From Clostridium carboxidivorans P7 (lineage in GTDB: Bacteria > Bacillota > Clostridia > Clostridiales > Clostridiaceae), in the NCBI RefSeq assembly GCF_001038625.1, contig NZ_CP011803.1, positions 3,100,001 to 3,164,000 of the forward strand: 64,000 bases of DNA, given 5' to 3'. The notes under the pieces were generated by a model. The model saw nothing but the letters and a program-made list of their open reading frames with translations. It ran no database searches and was not told where the DNA came from. Position numbers and translations under genes: made by a program. Below, one piece after another: positions 63,530 through 64,000 of this stretch (position 1 is its first letter; each line of letters begins with the position of its first letter).

Positions 63530-63569
63530 ATAAAATTAAAATTTTGTGTCTACAAAATTTTAATTTTAT
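63530..63569. terminator. AT-rich hairpin before the methyltransferase-like gene
   Basis: ATAAAATTAAAATTTTGT, TCTA-type loop and its complement; it lies 29 bases behind the minus-strand gene and is a likely terminator for it. Confidence 0.6.
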
Positions 63570-63597
63570 CATAGTAAACAAACTTTTCACTGAAATA

Positions 63598-64000
63598 TTA
63601 TCTTCTAATGGAAATTCTCTCACTATATTTTTTAGTTGCTTCTATAACTGCCTTTATATTTTCAATTGGAGCACCACCAGGAATATCACATCCAGATCCA
63701 ACTATATATCCATTTGGACTATCTGCTGCTTTTTCTATACAGCTTTTAACTTCTCTATAAACATCTTCTACTGTTCCATTTCTTATAATTGAAACTGGAT
63801 CAATATTTCCAACCAAACACACCTTATCTCCCAGTGCATTTTTAACTTCTCCTATATCTTCACAGTTATCAACGCTAAAAGCTGATATATTTAAATCACG
63901 CAGGTCGTTCCAAATTCCTTTTGTCTTTCCACATATATGAAGTGATGGTTTTTCACCAGTTATCTTATACATGCCATCTATCATTTTACTAAGATATGGT
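63598..64000 (-). CDS. Uroporphyrinogen-decarboxylase (URO-D) family protein, 3' part (runs off the right edge)
   Basis: About 134 C-terminal residues are visible and the frame stays open to the window edge. The segment PSLHICGKTKGIWNDL has the His-x-Cys pair that binds zinc in corrinoid methyltransferases of the MtaA/CmuA/MtbA branch; DNCEDIGEVKNALGDKVCLV and NGYIVGSGCDIPGG (second cysteine) follow as in that branch. So it is more likely a methylcobamide:acceptor methyltransferase for methylated compounds than a heme-pathway decarboxylase. The N-terminal half and partner corrinoid protein are outside the window. Confidence 0.82.
   Translation of the reverse strand, partial: PYLSKMIDGMYKITGEKPSLHICGKTKGIWNDLRDLNISAFSVDNCEDIGEVKNALGDKVCLVGNIDPVSIIRNGTVEDVYREVKSCIEKAADSPNGYIVGSGCDIPGGAPIENIKAVIEATKKYSERISIRR

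Overview
The window looks like chromosome from a low-GC, anaerobic, spore-forming Clostridium (genus-level inference). It is AT-rich and uses many TTG/GTG starts with strong GGAGG-type ribosome sites. It encodes a Spo0E-family phosphatase, a clostridial-type chemotaxis set and several oxygen-sensitive or anaerobic enzymes. I see no rRNA, tRNA or CRISPR array and no intact prophage.

Left part (1-12.2 kb): the end of a YcdX-like PHP phosphatase is followed by a cluster of a cupin/PocR/AraC regulator, a BASS-family organic-acid transporter, a dihydroxy-acid dehydratase and a divergent LarA-type nickel racemase. The set suggests uptake, racemisation and dehydration of a hydroxy acid. Next is an ABC-2 exporter with its own two-component system.

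Sulfur and metals (13-23 kb): a SAM-I riboswitch controls metN-metI-metQ, and a 4Fe-4S protein, a Cys/Met PLP enzyme and an M20 amidohydrolase follow on the same strand. An MntH manganese importer and three small stand-alone enzymes come after it.

Middle (23-39 kb): Spo0E-like phosphatase, YhgE-type membrane protein divergent from a small two-module HTH protein plus a two-component system, a secreted DUF1002 protein, truA, a formate/nitrite channel, modA, a ModE-like regulator, a thioredoxin-fold protein, a DUF6440 protein, a dicarboxylate/amino-acid symporter with a divergent AraC regulator, a polysaccharide deacetylase and a Cof-type phosphatase.

40-51 kb: a chemosensory operon cheA-cheW-mcp-cheR-cheB, whose receptor carries a long poly-HAMP stack and which has a hairpin between mcp and cheR, then a solitary glycogen phosphorylase.

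Accessory part (51-64 kb): a compact three-gene cassette (SIR2-like NADase, unknown protein, minimal nucleotidyltransferase) bracketed by an imperfect 12-bp direct repeat that resembles a tmRNA/tRNA 3' end. It is the best candidate for an undescribed, probably antiviral, system. Then come a decayed PDDEXK-type transposase, cadC-cadA metal resistance, a small four-helix membrane protein, a tandem glycine-riboswitch-like leader in front of a small kinase-like protein of unknown role, a secreted leucine-rich-repeat/Ig protein built of four 918-bp units, and a partial uroporphyrinogen-decarboxylase-type methyltransferase.

Several repeat families run through the window. Family A (5 copies) and family B (3 copies) always lie just behind a stop codon in a fixed orientation. 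In three convergent gene pairs one A and one B face each other as a composite element. Family C (2 copies) is a large, apparently covarying hairpin structure next to the formate channel and modA.
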